Positions 41,833 through 49,565 of a stretch of DNA of 64,000 nt are shown piece by piece. Position 1 is the first letter of the stretch; every line of letters starts with the position of its first letter. The position numbers and the translations under genes were made by a program. The DNA is from Microbacterium sp. (GTDB lineage: Bacteria > Actinomycetota > Actinomycetes > Actinomycetales > Microbacteriaceae): contig NZ_JAPSLI010000001.1 in the NCBI RefSeq assembly GCF_031180975.1, positions 301,521 to 365,520 of the forward strand. The letters run 5' to 3'. Under the pieces are notes generated by a model. That model was not told the DNA's origin. It saw nothing but the letters and a program-made list of their open reading frames with translations, and did not search any database.

Positions 41833-42843
41833 ATGCAGTCGAGCCCCGTCGAGTTCATTTTCTTGTTCTCGACGGGGCTCGTCGCGTTCGTGCTGCTCCT
41901 CTCCGGAGCGACCAAGGCGACACGCACAGCCGCGACGCTCGAAGCGATGGCGGCGCTGCGCGTGCCGGACTTCCTCCAGCGCCACTGGATCGCCGCAGCC
42001 GTTCCTGCATGGGAGATCCTGCTCGGCACCGCACTCCTGCTGACGGCGGACGCGCCGCTCATCGTGGCCGGCGTGCTGACTCTCGGCACCTTCGCCGTCT
42101 TCACCGTTCTCCTCGCGCGCGTGCTCGCCCGCGGTGAAGAGGTCGACTGCGGATGCTTCGGGGCGCTGTCTGCGGACACGCGCGTCACGGGCTGGACCGT
42201 CGCGCGGAACGTCGCCCTCATCGTGGCGACAGTCGCGACCCTGTCCACATCGCCTGGACGACCCCCGTTCGTCGTAGACATCGCGGGCGCGGAGCCCGCC
42301 ACGATCTTCGCCATCGGGCTCGGCTGGGCGCTGGTCGCGCTGGCCGTCGTGCTCACGACCCTGGTGCGTCTGCGGAGTCGCTCCACCGGCACACAGACCG
42401 CAGCCGGCACAGGGCCCGTCGTGGCCGGCGTCGGGTCGCCGATCCCCGATGCCGAACTCGTCACCCGCGACGGCGTCGCCGTTCCCCTCCATGCGCTGGG
42501 AGCCGGTACTCCTGTGCTGCTGGTGTTCCTCTCGGCGGAGTGCTCCAAATGCGTGCCGGTAGCCCGTCACCTCCCCGACTGGCAGCGTCTGATCGCGCCG
42601 GTCAAGCTCGTGGTGGCGACATCGTCCCGCCCCGGCGTGCTCGCGGAGCGGATGCCGGACGCCGCACCGCTGGCGTATTTCGGTGCTCTCTCGGCGAAGC
42701 GGGCGCTGGGCGTCGAGGGTTCGGCCGCCGCGGTTCTTCTCGGAGGCATGGACCACCCGTACGTCGCATCCCCCATCGCCCGCCGCGACGAGATCGACGC
42801 TCTCGTGCAGGGCATCGTCAACGCCCGCGAACAAGCCTCCTGA
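41833..42843 (+). CDS. MauE/DoxX-like membrane protein fused to a thioredoxin-like domain (copy 2)
   Basis: The 336-residue protein has membrane helices in residues 8-180, the MauE-type CGCFG (Cys106, Cys108), and a C-terminal thioredoxin-like domain with CSKC at about 237-240. It has the same layout and length as the protein at 16428. It is likely in one transcript with the Tat-exported protein ahead of it. Role inferred: disulfide bond formation or isomerisation in exported substrates. Confidence 0.8.
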   Translation: MQSSPVEFIFLFSTGLVAFVLLLSGATKATRTAATLEAMAALRVPDFLQRHWIAAAVPAWEILLGTALLLTADAPLIVAGVLTLGTFAVFTVLLARVLARGEEVDCGCFGALSADTRVTGWTVARNVALIVATVATLSTSPGRPPFVVDIAGAEPATIFAIGLGWALVALAVVLTTLVRLRSRSTGTQTAAGTGPVVAGVGSPIPDAELVTRDGVAVPLHALGAGTPVLLVFLSAECSKCVPVARHLPDWQRLIAPVKLVVATSSRPGVLAERMPDAAPLAYFGALSAKRALGVEGSAAAVLLGGMDHPYVASPIARRDEIDALVQGIVNAREQAS

Positions 42844-42872
42844 GTCCCGGCCCGGGGTCCCTGAGCCCCGGT

Positions 42873-42904
42873 CTGGGTCCGTGAGCCTGTCGAGAAGGGC
42901 CCAG
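42873..42904. terminator. Bidirectional hairpin formed by a dispersed repeat element
   Basis: CTGGGTCC (42873-42880) pairs with GGGCCCAG (42897-42904), with one G-U, in the 64-bp gap between convergent genes. The sequence between (GTGAGCCTGTCGAGAA) resembles the repeat GAGCTTGTCGCA found in the glycosyltransferase linker at 21018, so the terminator appears to be a copy of a repeat family. Confidence 0.65.
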
Positions 42905-42907
42905 CCG

Positions 42908-43993
42908 TCAGACGGCGGCCCGCTCGGTCGCCCGGTCCCCCGCCGTCCAGAACTTCTTCGGCCGCCCCGTGACCAGCCCCATCACCCACTCCACCGGCCC
43001 GGTGCCGACCCAGCGCCACCACGCCCAGCCCACGAGCGCGACACCCGGAACGATGAGCAGCCACCCCAGATAGGTGTTCTCCGTCGGCATGCCGTTCGAC
43101 CTCGCCCACAGCGCGATGAGTCCGACATGCAGCACGTAAAGTGTCAGCGCCAGTTGTCCCCACGCGCGCAACGGCAGCGAGACTGCGGCCCAGGCGCGCC
43201 GCACGGCTGATGCCTCCGTCGTGGACAGCAGAACGACCACGACATAGACGGCGAAGACGAGACCCACATCGTGCAGGGTGTCGAGGTAGTCGCCGGACTG
43301 GACCCCCTGCACGCCGAGCAACTTCTCACTGACCGGCTGCGCGAGATAAGCGAGGGGCGCTGCGGCCGCCATGGCCCACAGCACGCCGTCTCGCTTGAAG
43401 CCGTGCCGCAGCAGCAGCGCCCCGAGCAGGAAGAACGGCAGCAGATTGACGAGACGGTACGAGCTTCCCAACGCCACCCACCCGGCGAGCTCGCGAACCA
43501 GGAACGGCTGAGTGTAGATCCACATCGCCTCGCGGGCGAGCATCAGCAGCGGCTGACTGAGCAACAGGAGGGTGAGGGTCACGGCTGTGAGAGCACGGAT
43601 GCCCAGCAGAAGCATGGGAACGCCCACAATGAGCAGCAGTCCGAGCGGCTGGAGCACGATCGCCACCCACGACCCCCAGGTGACCATCCACATCCCCAGG
43701 GCGATGATGATCGCACCCCTGAGAGCTTGCCGCGCCCAAGTCGTTCCGACAGAGCCGCCGCGGTTCCAAACGATCTGTGCGGATATCCCCATCACCAGCG
43801 CGAACAGCGGTGAAGCAAGGTCGTTCAGATTGTCCCGAACGACGTGGACGAGCCACGCTGCGTCAGGGAGAAAAGGCCCAGCGTGAGCGACGAGCATCGA
43901 GACGATGGCAACGCCGCGTAGGACATCCCCCACGGGCAGACGTGGCCCTGACCCCAGCCGACTCTCGGCTGGGTCGCGCTGGAGATCGCTCAT
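42908..43993 (-). CDS. Membrane acyltransferase-like protein (HGSNAT/DUF418 type)
   Basis: 361 residues from ATG 43993 with GGAGG upstream. Ten or so membrane helices. The N-terminal PVGDVLRGVAIVSMLVAHAGPF resembles the heparan-alpha-glucosaminide N-acetyltransferase motif with a membrane-embedded His, and the C-terminal GTGPVEWVMGLVTG matches the DUF418 end motif. It may O- or N-acetylate a lipid-linked sugar or the polymer. Last gene of the minus-strand operon; Wzy precedes it by 20 bases. Confidence 0.75.
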   Translation of the reverse strand: MSDLQRDPAESRLGSGPRLPVGDVLRGVAIVSMLVAHAGPFLPDAAWLVHVVRDNLNDLASPLFALVMGISAQIVWNRGGSVGTTWARQALRGAIIIALGMWMVTWGSWVAIVLQPLGLLLIVGVPMLLLGIRALTAVTLTLLLLSQPLLMLAREAMWIYTQPFLVRELAGWVALGSSYRLVNLLPFFLLGALLLRHGFKRDGVLWAMAAAAPLAYLAQPVSEKLLGVQGVQSGDYLDTLHDVGLVFAVYVVVVLLSTTEASAVRRAWAAVSLPLRAWGQLALTLYVLHVGLIALWARSNGMPTENTYLGWLLIVPGVALVGWAWWRWVGTGPVEWVMGLVTGRPKKFWTAGDRATERAAV

Positions 43994-44013
43994 TGTTTTG
44001 CCTCCGTGGAACG

Positions 44014-45354
44014 CTACTCGCGGGGCATCGATCGTCGCGGATGCCCCACCGCGCTGTCCGTGCCACCCAACACGGCCGACTGACCTCGTCGAGCGATGCG
44101 ACTTCCCCACAACCAAACCAGCGCATACATCACGAGGCCCTTGTTCAGAACGGAAACCGGCCCGTCGGCGATCCATGTTCCGAGCGTGATAGTCACGCCC
44201 GCCATTCCAACAAACTGAACTAGGTTTCCGTAAGTTGTAGAGTTTATGCTCGCGGCCAGCCTGCAGAAAATAGTTGCGAGCAGCGCAGCGATGAGCACGG
44301 TCCCCACCAGGCCCCAATTGTGGTAGGTCGAGCCCCAGAGCGATAGAGGAGAAGTTCCACGCGTCGAGCCGTAGAGAACCGCGAAGATCCTGTTGGAAAG
44401 ATCGCTTCCAGGTTGCCCCGGCAGCAAGCCGACGAACGCCTGCCACCATTCACTTCCAGCGGGGATGTCCTGCTCGTGAATGTACTGGAAACCGACGATT
44501 GAGCTCATCTGATTGCTCCCCAGGATCCGGAAAGCAAGTTGTTCAAACAGCACACCTAGCTTGCTGCCAAAATCCGGAGCCGCCTCTAGGTCTCGGTTCG
44601 CCCTCCCGCTCGCGATCGTGAGCAGAAAGAACAAAAGTATGCCCACGATTCCGATTCGAACAATATATTTCTTCACGCGCCGCGGGACGACGAAGTAAGC
44701 AGTGACGACGGCGAGCGCCAGTGCAATGACAAATGCGCCACGCTGACCGGTGCCGAGTAGAAACAGAAGCGTCAAAGGAGCGAGTATGAGCCCAACGACT
44801 GCGCGGCCGCTTACCCGGAAATGGTAGGCAGAGGTCAACACGACAATCGTAAGTGCTGGCAAAAGAGCGTTCTTGAACTGGTTCACATAACCCGGGAAAA
44901 AGTACTTCTCACCGGCGTAAGACTCGAGCCGCAAAGCTGCTACGTCTTCGCCCGTATCATTTATGAGAGCCTGTAGAGACTCCACAAACGCCAGGTAGCC
45001 AACGCTCATGTAGTAGAGCGTCGATATCCCAATGGACGCCAAAATCCAAAATGCCGTAGTGCGCTTCGGGTAGGCAAAGTCGACGAGCGGATCATATGCC
45101 GTTCGCGGCGACTTGAGAATCGTGAACGCATAGAGAACTGACACACCAACGAGGGTGCCAAACGACCACAGAATCACAGACGCGTGAACCACATCTGCTT
45201 CGAGCGCTGGATCCAATGCTGGTAGCGTTCCGGCTGCCATGGTGGCTTGAGCATATACGAACAGGCTGATGACAGACAGATGCCCGAAGCGAGCCCCGGC
45301 AGTCGGTACAAATACCGCTAGCAACACGAAGACAATTATCATGCTATCGGACAT
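44014..45354 (-). CDS. wzy: Oligosaccharide repeat-unit polymerase (Wzy)
   Basis: The 446-residue protein has about 10-12 membrane helices and a large external segment (about 265-340) including GSNQMSSIVGFQYIHEQDIP and GSTYHNWGLVGT, typical of O-antigen polymerases. Its base composition is visibly lower in GC (about 53-56%) than the flanking genes, a common sign of exchanged serotype genes. ATG 45354 has GAGGG 6 bases upstream. It would link repeat units flipped by Wzx at 48330. Confidence 0.82.
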   Translation of the reverse strand: MSDSMIIVFVLLAVFVPTAGARFGHLSVISLFVYAQATMAAGTLPALDPALEADVVHASVILWSFGTLVGVSVLYAFTILKSPRTAYDPLVDFAYPKRTTAFWILASIGISTLYYMSVGYLAFVESLQALINDTGEDVAALRLESYAGEKYFFPGYVNQFKNALLPALTIVVLTSAYHFRVSGRAVVGLILAPLTLLFLLGTGQRGAFVIALALAVVTAYFVVPRRVKKYIVRIGIVGILLFFLLTIASGRANRDLEAAPDFGSKLGVLFEQLAFRILGSNQMSSIVGFQYIHEQDIPAGSEWWQAFVGLLPGQPGSDLSNRIFAVLYGSTRGTSPLSLWGSTYHNWGLVGTVLIAALLATIFCRLAASINSTTYGNLVQFVGMAGVTITLGTWIADGPVSVLNKGLVMYALVWLWGSRIARRGQSAVLGGTDSAVGHPRRSMPRE

Positions 45355-45559
45355 AACGAACCCTCGGTCCCCTAGACAGCTGGTGCCCCGTCGTACTAAC
45401 CATCCCTTGCGGCCGAGTACGTCCCCGCCCTTGGGCCATTGCTAAAGCTCGCAGGCCTCGGATGCAACATATTCGCCCGTGCTGATGCGACGCAGAATGA
45501 CGCAAGATCACGACGTCACCCCCTCCGTATAAGCGACGTCCCCGCCTCGTGCCGTTCAC
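45344..45559 (-). CDS. Possible small basic protein between the nucleotidyltransferase fusion and Wzy
   Basis: A 71-codon frame fills the only large gap (201 bp) in this operon. Its GTG overlaps the preceding stop (GTGA) and its TAG overlaps the Wzy start by 11 bases, as a coupled gene would. The product is very basic, with GRICCIRGL in the middle, and matches nothing I recognise. GC-rich DNA often keeps frames open, so it may be chance. A small peptide substrate for the neighbouring PqqD-type enzymes is a speculative alternative. Confidence 0.25.
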   Translation of the reverse strand: MNGTRRGRRLYGGGDVVILRHSASHQHGRICCIRGLRALAMAQGRGRTRPQGMVSTTGHQLSRGPRVRYVR

Positions 45560-46668
45560 TGGCGCCTACCCAGTTGCCGAATGATGCTTGCTAGACGGTT
45601 GATGCGGTACCGCAGGAGAGCAGTCGTCACACCTTCCGTCGCATGCAGCGTCTCCGGCGCTGGCCAGATCATTCGGTAGATGATGCGAGGAGCGTTGCGC
45701 CAACCCACCAATTTGAACGCTTCTCGGTACGCCAACAGAGGTGATCTCTGCGAACGCCACGCCCAGTCCGGAGGCCGTGGCGCATCCGACTCAACATCGA
45801 GGCCCGGGAACGCTAGTCTGAGCGGGTCGCGGAGAGCGTAGACGGCCCCCAGTTCCCGGACAACGCCAACCACGTCCGGGCCGGCGGCGCGCAGAGTATT
45901 AGCCGCCCAACTCAGCTTCCCTGGGCCAGGAAGTTCGCCCTGCAGAGGCCTAACGTCGTGCAACGCGCTCAGCACCGCGTGTGCAACGCGGTCGGGCGTA
46001 CGAACTCTGACTGAGGCGAAACACCGCTCCTCCGTGCGCGACCGGACCCTTCGGTAGGCATCGGTTGCTTCGAGCGCGAGCCCAGGGAACCACGAATGAA
46101 CGTCGACAGCACACGACCAATCATTACCCCGCAACGTCAGTGAGTGCAAAACTAGTGTGCCGGTAAAGGCTGAGAGTGCTGGGGACCAGCCCCACGGGCG
46201 TAGGGCATTGGCGAGCCGTAACGCTTCTCGCGGGTGCACCCAACAGTCAACATCGCCGGAGTGATCCCGCTCTCGGAGCGCCTGCGCCGCGAGAGTCGGG
46301 CCCTTAATGAAGACTACGTCAATTCCATTCTCACGCGCCACATTCTGTATTAGCGCGTAGACAAGTTCGTGGCGATAGGATTTCATCCATGGCTCAGCGA
46401 CATGGGTGACGCGCGCCGGGTGCGACTCACTTTCCGCAAGCAGGCCCATCCCGCGCATTTCTTCAGCAATCTCGCGCTCAGCTGGGGAGAGCGCGGCTGG
46501 CTCGATCGCATCCGCCACGAACTTCCGCCAGAGCCGCGCCCCTGCCCCATACAAGAAATGCGGAGATCCCGGAAAAATGGGACAGACTACGAGTTCGTAG
46601 CCTTCCTCGGCGAGGGCGTGGTTGGTCAGATCCAGCGCGCCGAACGAAACCGCAACCCAGTGGCTCAC
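45556..46668 (-). CDS. PqqD-like domain fused to an NTP_transf_5 nucleotidyltransferase
   Basis: 370 residues from GTG 46668, overlapping the ATP-grasp stop (GTGA); the longer upstream frame is unlikely. Residues 1-85 have the PqqD pattern: strands in WVAVSFGALDLTNH, HFLYGAGARLWRKFV as the first helix, and MRGMGLLAES at the end. Residues 100-370 are a nucleotidyltransferase with FIKGPTLAAQAL (about 120-131) and SGDVDCWVHP carrying Asp139 and Asp141. The separate PqqD and nucleotidyltransferase genes at 17435-18564 are the unfused version. The chemical role is unknown. Confidence 0.72.
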   Translation of the reverse strand: MSHWVAVSFGALDLTNHALAEEGYELVVCPIFPGSPHFLYGAGARLWRKFVADAIEPAALSPAEREIAEEMRGMGLLAESESHPARVTHVAEPWMKSYRHELVYALIQNVARENGIDVVFIKGPTLAAQALRERDHSGDVDCWVHPREALRLANALRPWGWSPALSAFTGTLVLHSLTLRGNDWSCAVDVHSWFPGLALEATDAYRRVRSRTEERCFASVRVRTPDRVAHAVLSALHDVRPLQGELPGPGKLSWAANTLRAAGPDVVGVVRELGAVYALRDPLRLAFPGLDVESDAPRPPDWAWRSQRSPLLAYREAFKLVGWRNAPRIIYRMIWPAPETLHATEGVTTALLRYRINRLASIIRQLGRRQ

Positions 46669-47777
46669 AGTCCGCTCCGACCGGAATGCGGCCTGCGTGT
46701 CCGGAGCGGGACATTGGCCCATAAATCGGTAAACTCAATGTCCCAGACAGCAGGCGGCCAGAGAATCGCCTTAACCGCCCCTGCAATACTCTCTGTCCGC
46801 AAATTGGACGCGACGTGCAAAGCCTCACGCACCGGGAAGACCATCTCAAGGTCGCGTGTCGGACGGACAGCGCCGAGCGGGCGCCCGGCGAGACGGGCCA
46901 CGGCAGTGGCCGCAATCCGCGCACCTGAGCGAGAGGCAAGCGCGTATGAGGCCCAGAACTTCGGGTTGATCTCCATCAACGCGTACCCGCCATCTTTACG
47001 ACGCTTAAACTCTACCTGCGCGACCCCGTTCCACCTAAGCGCGAGCATCAAGGAGTTGGCGTGCTTACGAAGCTCGGGATCATGAAACGTCCGGAGCCGC
47101 GTGCCGCTGCCTCCACGACGCGGAACGGATCTAAGCTCGAGATGTTGGTGCTCAGCTACTGGCACCCCATCCTCGTAATAGCCTGAGTGGGCGTACGTGT
47201 ACGGTTCGGCGTCGATGTACTCCTGAAACAGGACGTCCCCCCCAAGAGACTCGACATCCAGTGACCGGAGCGCTTGCGCGTCGCGCACGAGCGCCGTCGA
47301 CTGGCCGCCTCGCTCCATGCGGGCCTTTACAAATATCGGAAACCGGATCTGTCCGATGTCGCCGGACGTGACGACATCGGTCATACTTCTCGGATGATCG
47401 ACCCCAACTTCCGCAGCCAAGTCGTAGGTGGCGACCTTGTCCTCCGCGATAGCGAACGCATGCGCGGCCGGTGCGAGGAAAGCTGTGGATTCTGGGAATT
47501 TCGAGCGCAGTGGGATTAGGCTCCGAAACGAGTAATATCCGACTGGAACGACCACATCAGGCCGGACCCTCGACACAAGGTCTAGCACGTGGGCGCCGTA
47601 GTCATCCGATACCGCTAGGGGAGCAATGAGCTTCTCTGCGACATATCTCGATCGGTGTAGGTGCGACCGCTTTGAGGGCGCCACGCCAATGACCTCGGCG
47701 CCGAGGTCCGTCGCGAGTTCCGCGGCGATGGGCAACGAGTGGCTGTACTGGCCGTCAAGCAGCATTACTCTCATCAT
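46665..47777 (-). CDS. ATP-grasp family ligase
   Basis: The 370-residue protein has an N-terminal Rossmann-like domain (MMRVMLLDGQYSHSLPIAAEL) and an ATP-grasp core with RFPIFVKARMERGG (about 144-157), VLFQEYIDAEP, and the metal-binding QVEFKRR and LMEINPKFWASY (about 275-286). Such enzymes join a carboxylate to an amine via an acyl phosphate; some decorate polysaccharides or peptides with amino acids. A very strong AAGGAGG precedes the start, inside the end of the acetyltransferase gene. It is coupled to the PqqD-nucleotidyltransferase fusion downstream. Confidence 0.82.
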   Translation of the reverse strand: MMRVMLLDGQYSHSLPIAAELATDLGAEVIGVAPSKRSHLHRSRYVAEKLIAPLAVSDDYGAHVLDLVSRVRPDVVVPVGYYSFRSLIPLRSKFPESTAFLAPAAHAFAIAEDKVATYDLAAEVGVDHPRSMTDVVTSGDIGQIRFPIFVKARMERGGQSTALVRDAQALRSLDVESLGGDVLFQEYIDAEPYTYAHSGYYEDGVPVAEHQHLELRSVPRRGGSGTRLRTFHDPELRKHANSLMLALRWNGVAQVEFKRRKDGGYALMEINPKFWASYALASRSGARIAATAVARLAGRPLGAVRPTRDLEMVFPVREALHVASNLRTESIAGAVKAILWPPAVWDIEFTDLWANVPLRTRRPHSGRSGL

Positions 47778-48325
47778 CTATCCTCCTTCAGTAGGTGGAC
47801 CGATAACGGCCACTTGAGAAAGCTTCGGACCCGTAGCTCTCCAGAAACGTGGAATCCCGCCCGCTCATAGTTTTTCATCGACGACAGGTTTGAGTGGCTC
47901 ATATTCGCGACCAGCCTCCCTCCGAAGCCCTCTCGATGCAAGAGAAGCATTCTGAAAACGATCAGGTTCGAATGAAGTCCCTGTCCGCGCGCAGCGGGCG
48001 CGGTCCAGTCGGCATGGAAATATGCCTCTCCCGGCGAAACAGGGAAGTATCCTTTCACGCGCGTTGTCGTGGCACCCTCGTTGACCCAGAGCCACCCCAA
48101 GGCGACAATAATCCCTCTTCTGACGATCTTGACCCCTCGGTGGCCGTTATCGAGATAGTGGCGAACCACGCGACTGTAACCTTCGCGCGAGCTCTCGATC
48201 AACTCGATGTCGTCACGAGTCAGTTCGCTGACGATTTCCGGATGAGTTTGGACGGTTGGGAAGTCGTCGCGTGGCATCTCCCGCGAGAGAATAGCGAAAT
48301 CGGATACGTTGAACAAGCCAGTCAT
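47774..48325 (-). CDS. GNAT-family N-acetyltransferase
   Basis: 183 residues from ATG 48325 (an in-frame ATG at 48346 would overlap wzx). The GNAT core shows VNEGATTTRVKGYFPVSPGEAYFHADW, then PAARGQGLHSNLIVFRMLLL (acetyl-CoA loop, about 109-128) and SMKNYERAGFHVSGEL (about 142-157). It could acetylate an amino sugar nucleotide or an amino acid. Coupled to the ATP-grasp gene, so the two may act in turn on one decoration. Lower GC than the flanking operon. Confidence 0.75.
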   Translation of the reverse strand: MTGLFNVSDFAILSREMPRDDFPTVQTHPEIVSELTRDDIELIESSREGYSRVVRHYLDNGHRGVKIVRRGIIVALGWLWVNEGATTTRVKGYFPVSPGEAYFHADWTAPAARGQGLHSNLIVFRMLLLHREGFGGRLVANMSHSNLSSMKNYERAGFHVSGELRVRSFLKWPLSVHLLKEDR

Positions 48326-48329
48326 GCCG

Positions 48330-49565
48330 CTAGATTCCTTCCCCATCTCGCGTGCTCAACAGCCGGTATGCGAGCGCGAGCACGAGCACATAGTAGACTG
48401 CCAGCCCCGCCGCATAGGCGGTGACCGCACCAGCCGATGCGACACCGAGGCGTGGGAGCAATCCAAATGAAACTATCGCCACCACAAGCTTGAAAACGTT
48501 AAGCACGAAACTGAGGCCCTGCTTCTCGACCATCAGAAACACCTGGGATGCTGGCGCCGACACGAGAGCCAGCATGTAGGCTCCGGCCAAAATCGTCGCG
48601 AATTGTCCCGACTCGGCCCATGCGGCACCGAAAACGATCTCGAAGAGAATAGGGGCGGCGAAAATTAACGCGATCGTCGGGAAGACTGCCATGAAGAAGA
48701 GTAGGCGCGTCGTTCGCGCCAGCATGGCGTGCGCCTTGGCGCGCGTGTCCACCCTCGACGCTTCGGCGTAGAACACCTGGGCGTTCGACCGCCCCACCAA
48801 CTGCACTGGTGCGGACAGCACGAGTACCGCCAGGCTGAAATAGCCCGCGGCAGCGGGGTCATACGCACCAGCAATCAGGATCGCTGGCAGCAGCAGCCCA
48901 GCCGTGTTCAGCACTGCTGAAGGCACGCCGACCGACGCAAAACGGTGATATCGCTTTATGACCGCCCACACTCGCGACAGTGACATCCTCGTGCGGGGTG
49001 CCGACCGGACGGCGGCTATCCCAAGGCTCACAGACCCAGCGGACTGACCCAAGATGTGTCCAACCACAAGCGCGCTGACGCCGAGTCCCGCGAGACCTCC
49101 GCCGATCTGTGCTGCAGCGGCGGCGAGGCTCTGCGTCGCTCGCGTCATCCCCAGTCGGCCATACTGTCGGTGTCGCAATGCATACATGCTCAATGCTTGG
49201 TACGCAGCAGCTAGGAAAACTCCCAGTGGCAAGATCGCCGCCACCACGGGAGGAGCTCCTGCGAATGCGAGCGGATTCGGCCAGAAGAGCAGCAGGCCTG
49301 CAATAAGTAGGGCCAGGCCAGCCGCGATCGATAGCGATACGAGCAGCAGCGCGTTCGCGGCTGTGGACACGCGAGGAAGCGGGATCGCCTGCTCGAAGCG
49401 GAACGACGCTACGACCGCCACCATCCCGAGCGCCGATGAGTAGACCGCAAGTGCGCCAAGCTCCCCGGGGGAGAAAATTCGCGTTAGCAGGGGATAAGCG
49501 AGCAACGAGACAGCTTGGCCGGCCGCCGCCCCACCGACTAGCCTCAGTGCGCTGAACTTAGACAT
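48330..49565 (-). CDS. wzx: Polysaccharide flippase (Wzx, oligosaccharide transporter)
   Basis: 411 residues from ATG 49565, overlapping the ceramidase-like stop by 8 bases. Twelve or so membrane helices; the N-terminus (LRLVGGAAAGQAVSLLAYPLLTRIFSPGELGALAVYSS) is typical of MATE/MOP-type Wzx proteins. It would move the undecaprenyl-linked repeat unit, started by PglC, to the outer face for polymerisation by Wzy at 44014. Confidence 0.88.
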   Translation of the reverse strand: MSKFSALRLVGGAAAGQAVSLLAYPLLTRIFSPGELGALAVYSSALGMVAVVASFRFEQAIPLPRVSTAANALLLVSLSIAAGLALLIAGLLLFWPNPLAFAGAPPVVAAILPLGVFLAAAYQALSMYALRHRQYGRLGMTRATQSLAAAAAQIGGGLAGLGVSALVVGHILGQSAGSVSLGIAAVRSAPRTRMSLSRVWAVIKRYHRFASVGVPSAVLNTAGLLLPAILIAGAYDPAAAGYFSLAVLVLSAPVQLVGRSNAQVFYAEASRVDTRAKAHAMLARTTRLLFFMAVFPTIALIFAAPILFEIVFGAAWAESGQFATILAGAYMLALVSAPASQVFLMVEKQGLSFVLNVFKLVVAIVSFGLLPRLGVASAGAVTAYAAGLAVYYVLVLALAYRLLSTRDGEGI

